Source: Solidesulfovibrio fructosivorans JJ] (GTDB lineage: Bacteria; Desulfobacterota; Desulfovibrionia; Desulfovibrionales; Desulfovibrionaceae). From it: a stretch of DNA of 64,000 nt. The stretch is taken from assembly GCF_000179555.1 (NCBI RefSeq), contig NZ_AECZ01000006.1, forward strand, positions 1 to 64,000. The letters are read 5' to 3'. Made by a program: the position numbers and the translations under genes. This document shows, in pieces, positions 60,557 to 64,000 of this stretch. The notes under the pieces were generated by a model, which did not search any database, was not told the DNA's origin, and was given only the letters and a program-made list of their open reading frames with translations. Numbering within the stretch: position 1 is the stretch's first letter; the number at the start of each line of letters is the position of its first letter.

Positions 60557-61186
60557 ATGCCCATCAGCAAGGCCCAGGTCCTCGCCTGGCTCGGCAATCT
60601 GGATGCGGTCTACGCCGCGAAAAAGGGCTATCTCACCGAGCTTGACGCCGCCATCGGCGACGCCGACCACGGCATCAACATGCACCGCGGCTTCAGCAAG
60701 GTCATGGAGAAGCTGCCCGGGGTGGCGGACAAGGACATCGGCGAGATTTTAAAAACCGTGGGCATGACCCTCATGTCCAGCGTTGGCGGGGCCAGCGGCC
60801 CGCTTTACGGGACGTTCTGGATGAAGGGCGGCATGGCCGTGGCCGGCAAGGACGCCCTTTCCGTGGCCGATTTCCTGCGCTTCCTGGAAACGGGCGTGGA
60901 GGGCCTGCGCCAACGGGGCCGGGCCGAGCCCGGGGACAAGACCATGTACGACCTGTGGGCCCCGGTTCTTACGGAAGCCAGGACTTTCGCCCAAAACGGC
61001 GACGATGCGGCGGCCCTGGCCGAGGCGCTCGTGCCCGTGGGGGAAAAGGCCCTGGCCGCCACCATTCCCCTGCAAGCCAGGAAAGGCCGCGCCAGCTACC
61101 TTGGACCCCGTTCCGTGGGCCATCAGGACCCGGGCGCGACGTCTTCCTTCTATATGCTCGAAACCCTGCGGGAAGCATTGCGCTAA
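60557..61186 (+). CDS. dhaL: dihydroxyacetone kinase subunit DhaL (ADP-binding)
   Basis: Nucleotide-binding subunit of 209 residues. A permanently bound ADP is rephosphorylated by DhaM and phosphorylates dihydroxyacetone on DhaK. The magnesium-binding Asp residues lie in LTELDAAIGDADHGINMHRG (about 27-46). SVGGASGPLYGTFW and GRASYLGPRSVGHQDPGATS complete the ADP site. The ribosome site is GGAGG 8 bases before the ATG. It is 26 bases upstream of dhaM. Confidence 0.97.
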   Translation: MPISKAQVLAWLGNLDAVYAAKKGYLTELDAAIGDADHGINMHRGFSKVMEKLPGVADKDIGEILKTVGMTLMSSVGGASGPLYGTFWMKGGMAVAGKDALSVADFLRFLETGVEGLRQRGRAEPGDKTMYDLWAPVLTEARTFAQNGDDAAALAEALVPVGEKALAATIPLQARKGRASYLGPRSVGHQDPGATSSFYMLETLREALR

Positions 61187-61212
61187 TCCCCCGCACCGAA
61201 ACACAAGGCCCC

Positions 61213-63732
61213 ATGGCATCGGAGTCGCCCGTGATCGGCATCGTCATTGTTTCCCACAGCAAAAAGCTCGCCGAGGGCGTGCTCGAACTGGCCTCGCAAA
61301 TGACCCAAGGAGCCGTGCCCATGGAGGCTGTGGGCGGCATCGACGACCCCGACAATCCCATCGGCACCGACGCCATGCAGGTGTTGGCGGCCATCGAAAG
61401 CGTCGCCGGCCGGGCGGACGCCGGCGTGCTGGTGCTCATGGACCTCGGCAGCGCCCTTTTGAGCGCCGAAACGGCCCTCGATTTCCTGTCCGAGGAAGTC
61501 CGGGCAAAGATCCGCCTTTGCGCCGCTCCCCTTGTGGAAGGAACCGTGGCGGCGGCGGTGCAGGCGGCGGCTGGAACCTCGCTCAAGGAGGCCGGCGACG
61601 AGGCCGCCGCCGCGCTCCAGGCGAAAATCGCCCAGCTCGCGCCCCTGACCGGCGAAGCCTCGGCCCCCGATGCCCCGGTCGCCCAGGCGGCAGCCCAGGG
61701 AGAGACGCTCACTCTGGAACTTGCCATCGAAAATGCCCTGGGGCTCCACGCCCGGCCGGCGGCCAACCTCGTGACCACGGCCGGGAAATTCGCCTCCGTC
61801 ATCGAGGTGCATAAGGGCGGGGAGACCGCTTCCGCCAAGAGCATCAACCAGATCGCCCTGCTCGGCGTGCGCCACGGCGACACCATCACCATCACCGCTT
61901 CCGGGCCGGACGCCAAAGAGGCGGTGGAAGCCCTGCGCGCGCTGCACGCGGACCATTTCGGGGAACGGGAGGCGGACGTCGCGCAAAACGCGCCGGAGCC
62001 GGTCAAATCCGCTCAGGCCGACGGAGAGGGCCAGTTTTCCGGCGCGCCCGCCTCGGCCGGCTATGCCGTGGGACCGGCCCTGACGCACCTGGCCGACCTG
62101 CCGGAAGTGACGCGCCGGCAGGTGGCCGACGCCAAGGGCGAAATCGCCAGGCTCGATGCGGCCATCACCACGGCCCTGGACGAGCTCGACGTCCTGCGCC
62201 GGGAAACGGAAAAGACCGCCGGCAAGGCCAATGCCGCCATTTTCGAAGTGCACGGCCTGATTCTCGGCGACAGGGACCTGCGGGAAAAAGCCGTGGCGCG
62301 CGTCACCTCGGAAAACGTCGACGCCGCCTATGCCTGGTCCGAGGTGATCCATGCCGTGGCGGACGACTATCACCGCCTCGACGACGGGTACATGCGGGCC
62401 AGGGGCGACGACGTCCTGGACTGCGGCCGCCGCGTGTTGCGCATCCTCTCCGGCGAGGGCGCGCGCACCATTCGCCTGGACACGCCGTCCATCGTCATGG
62501 CCCATGATCTCGCGCCCTCCGACGTGGCCGGACTCGATGCGGCCATGGTGCTCGGCATCGTGACCGAAACCGGCGGCGCGACCTCCCATGCCGCCATCCT
62601 GGCCCGAGCGCTGGGCATCCCGGCGGTCATCGGCGTGGGTGATGTCATCGGCGGGGTCGCCGACGGTCAGGTCGTCGCCCTGGACGGCGTGGCCGGAACG
62701 GTCTGGACCGCGCCGGAACCGTCCGTGCGGGAGACGGTGGCGGCCAAGCGCACGGCCTGGCTCGCCGCGCGCGAAGCGGCCAAGGCCCGTGGCGCCGCTC
62801 CAGCCAAGACCCGCGACGGGACCGTGATCGCGGTCCTCGGCAACATCGGCGGTCCGGCCGATGCCGCGCGCGTTCTGGAATACGGCGCCGAGGGCGTGGG
62901 GCTTTTCCGCACCGAATTTCTTTTCCAGGACCGCGAGCAAGCCCCGGACGAGGACGAGCAGTACGAGGCCTATCTCGCGGCGGCCAGGGCCATGGACGGC
63001 CGGCCCGTCATCATCCGCACCCTGGATGTCGGCGGGGACAAGCCGCTTCGCTATCTCGACGTTCCCCAGGAGGCGAACCCCTTTCTCGGCGAACGGGGCA
63101 TCCGCTTTTGCCTGGCCCGGCCCGAACTGCTGCGCACCCAGCTGCGCGCCCTGCTTCGGGCGGCGGGGAGCGCCGACATCCGCATCATGTACCCCATGGT
63201 GTCCGACGCGGCCGAGCTTGCCTCGGTGCTGCGCTTCCAGGAGGACGTGCGCCGGGAACTCGCGGACGCGGGCCGGGCGATGCCTTCCCGGGTGCAGACC
63301 GGCATCATGGTCGAAGTGCCGGCCGCCGCGGCCATCGCCGGCAGGCTCGCCGGGCTGTGCGATTTTTTCAGCATCGGCACCAATGACCTGACCCAGTACG
63401 TCATGGCCGCCGACCGGGGCAATGCGGCGGTTTCCAAGCTCTGCGACAGTTACCATCCGGCCGTGTTGCGCATGATCGCCCTGACCTGCGAGGCGGGCAA
63501 GGCCGCCGGGATCGAAACGGGCGTGTGCGGGGAGCTTGCCGGCGACAGACTGGCCGCGCCGCTCCTGCTCGGCCTGGGAGTGACGGAGCTCAGCATGAGC
63601 GGGCCGGCCATCCCGGACGTCAAGGAAACCATCCGGTCCGTGGACATGGAGGCCTGCCGCGCTTTGGCGGCCAAGGCGCTCGCGGCGCAGAGCGCGCAAG
63701 CGGTGCGCGAACTCCTGCACGTTCACGCCTAA
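61213..63732 (+). CDS. dhaM: DhaM fused to HPr and a full-length enzyme I
   Basis: Phosphoryl-transfer protein of 839 residues in three parts. EIIA-Dha (1-125) has its active His15 in VIVSHSKKLAEG. HPr (about 165-250) has His179 in NALGLHARPAANL. Enzyme I (about 275-839) has His459 in TETGGATSHAAILARALG, GLFRTEFLFQDRE, SIGTNDLTQYVMAADRGN and the active-site Cys region ETGVCGELAGD. The Escherichia coli protein has only a truncated enzyme I part (472 residues in all), so this one could carry PEP phosphate to DhaL on its own. The start at 61213 follows the dhaL stop by 26 bases; no strong ribosome site is visible. Confidence 0.95.
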   Translation: MASESPVIGIVIVSHSKKLAEGVLELASQMTQGAVPMEAVGGIDDPDNPIGTDAMQVLAAIESVAGRADAGVLVLMDLGSALLSAETALDFLSEEVRAKIRLCAAPLVEGTVAAAVQAAAGTSLKEAGDEAAAALQAKIAQLAPLTGEASAPDAPVAQAAAQGETLTLELAIENALGLHARPAANLVTTAGKFASVIEVHKGGETASAKSINQIALLGVRHGDTITITASGPDAKEAVEALRALHADHFGEREADVAQNAPEPVKSAQADGEGQFSGAPASAGYAVGPALTHLADLPEVTRRQVADAKGEIARLDAAITTALDELDVLRRETEKTAGKANAAIFEVHGLILGDRDLREKAVARVTSENVDAAYAWSEVIHAVADDYHRLDDGYMRARGDDVLDCGRRVLRILSGEGARTIRLDTPSIVMAHDLAPSDVAGLDAAMVLGIVTETGGATSHAAILARALGIPAVIGVGDVIGGVADGQVVALDGVAGTVWTAPEPSVRETVAAKRTAWLAAREAAKARGAAPAKTRDGTVIAVLGNIGGPADAARVLEYGAEGVGLFRTEFLFQDREQAPDEDEQYEAYLAAARAMDGRPVIIRTLDVGGDKPLRYLDVPQEANPFLGERGIRFCLARPELLRTQLRALLRAAGSADIRIMYPMVSDAAELASVLRFQEDVRRELADAGRAMPSRVQTGIMVEVPAAAAIAGRLAGLCDFFSIGTNDLTQYVMAADRGNAAVSKLCDSYHPAVLRMIALTCEAGKAAGIETGVCGELAGDRLAAPLLLGLGVTELSMSGPAIPDVKETIRSVDMEACRALAAKALAAQSAQAVRELLHVHA

Positions 63733-63768
63733 GTGGGCGGCAGCCTGATCCGAGCCGCGCGTTTCAAC

Positions 63769-63999
63769 TCAGTATGGGCTGAGCCCTTTGGCTTTGACCA
63801 GCACATGCCATCCCGACACCTCGCTCGACAGCAACTGCGCCAATTCCTCCGCGAAATCGCCGAGCGCGGCAGAGTTCATCGAATGACTTTGTTCTAGAAA
63901 CTGCTCACGCTGTCCGAGCAAGGCCAGCATGCTTTTATAGCGACTGGCCAAACTTGGATATTCTCCCTGTGAACGCAAGGCGAAGGCCATGGAAGCCAC
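63769..63999 (-). CDS. hypothetical protein, possibly partial at the right edge
   Basis: Frame of 76 codons that ends at 63769 and is open to the right edge; GTG 63999 or ATG 63990 could be starts, or the gene may begin outside. It encodes a helical, charged sequence (YPSLASRYKSMLALLGQREQ, DFAEELAQLLSSEVSGWHVL). It matches nothing I recognise. The lower GC content compared with dhaM hints at a different origin. It is convergent with dhaM, 36 bases apart. Confidence 0.4.
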   Translation of the reverse strand: MASMAFALRSQGEYPSLASRYKSMLALLGQREQFLEQSHSMNSAALGDFAEELAQLLSSEVSGWHVLVKAKGLSPY

Positions 64000-64000
64000 A

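Noticed and set aside
63769-63999. Transposase or integrase fragment at the right edge
   Set aside because: No catalytic motif or terminal repeat is visible; it was listed only as a partial unknown gene.

Overview
The window is GC-rich, densely packed DNA from a sulfate-reducing deltaproteobacterium, most likely a Desulfovibrio/Solidesulfovibrio-type member of the Desulfovibrionaceae. This rests on the gene content (an anaerobe-type nif operon with NifI1/NifI2 between nifH and nifD, fused ispDF, a DhaM-HPr-EI fusion, many PAS/HD-GYP and histidine kinase genes, a type I-C CRISPR repeat of the Desulfovibrio kind) and on style (ATGA/GTGA overlaps, small dispersed hairpins). Species cannot be fixed from sequence alone. 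No rRNA, tRNA or intact insertion sequence was seen. One stable RNA, RNase P RNA, is present.

Layout. 0-2.2 kb: start of ftsH (minus), then a single-domain response regulator and a PAS-PAS-HD-GYP phosphodiesterase. 2.4-7.6 kb: sigma-54-driven nifH-nifI1-nifI2-nifD-nifK plus a thioredoxin-fold [2Fe-2S] ferredoxin, closed by a strong terminator. 7.6-11.9 kb (minus): histidine kinase, molybdopterin oxidoreductase and a small ABM-fold monooxygenase. 12.0-17.2 kb: lemA and a DUF2207 partner, two TPR proteins (one with a degenerate receiver) and a small conserved protein. 17.4-21.8 kb: the helicase lhr (minus). 22.0-23.1 kb: a small unknown gene and a frameshifted methyltransferase. 23.7-27.4 kb: an ABC-2 exporter operon headed by a TetR repressor (minus), divergent from an mlaE-mlaD-mlaC-mlaA lipid-transport operon that lacks mlaF (27.6-30.5 kb). 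30.5-38.6 kb: AraC regulator and EamA transporter, then envelope and signalling genes on the minus strand (SPOR lipoprotein, HPt, L,D-transpeptidase, ferredoxin-nitroreductase, NlpC/P60, histidine kinase, DsbA-like). 38.7-47.97 kb: rhodanese lipoprotein, a GT87-like/GT2 fusion, DUF547, a response regulator, rnpB, ispDF and small enzymes.

48.0-48.6 kb holds a one-spacer remnant of a type I-C CRISPR array. 48.6-55.0 kb is a metallophore or corrinoid uptake operon: an unusual signal-less substrate-binding-like protein, a FecCD permease, an ATPase, a TonB-dependent receptor and a periplasmic binding protein. 55.4-63.7 kb carries a sigma-54-type promoter, an ethanolamine permease, eutB and eutC, a decayed type I-E CRISPR mini-array whose first repeat supplies the end and stop codon of eutC, and dhaK-dhaL-dhaM for PEP-dependent dihydroxyacetone phosphorylation. 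A partial unknown gene ends the window.

How the parts fit: nitrogen acquisition appears twice (N2 fixation, and ammonia release from ethanolamine), both behind sigma-54-type promoters. The dha genes fit growth on glycerol or dihydroxyacetone. The least explained items are the signal-less binding protein heading the uptake operon, a hairpin family found only between convergent genes, and the two CRISPR relics. No cas gene lies in the window.
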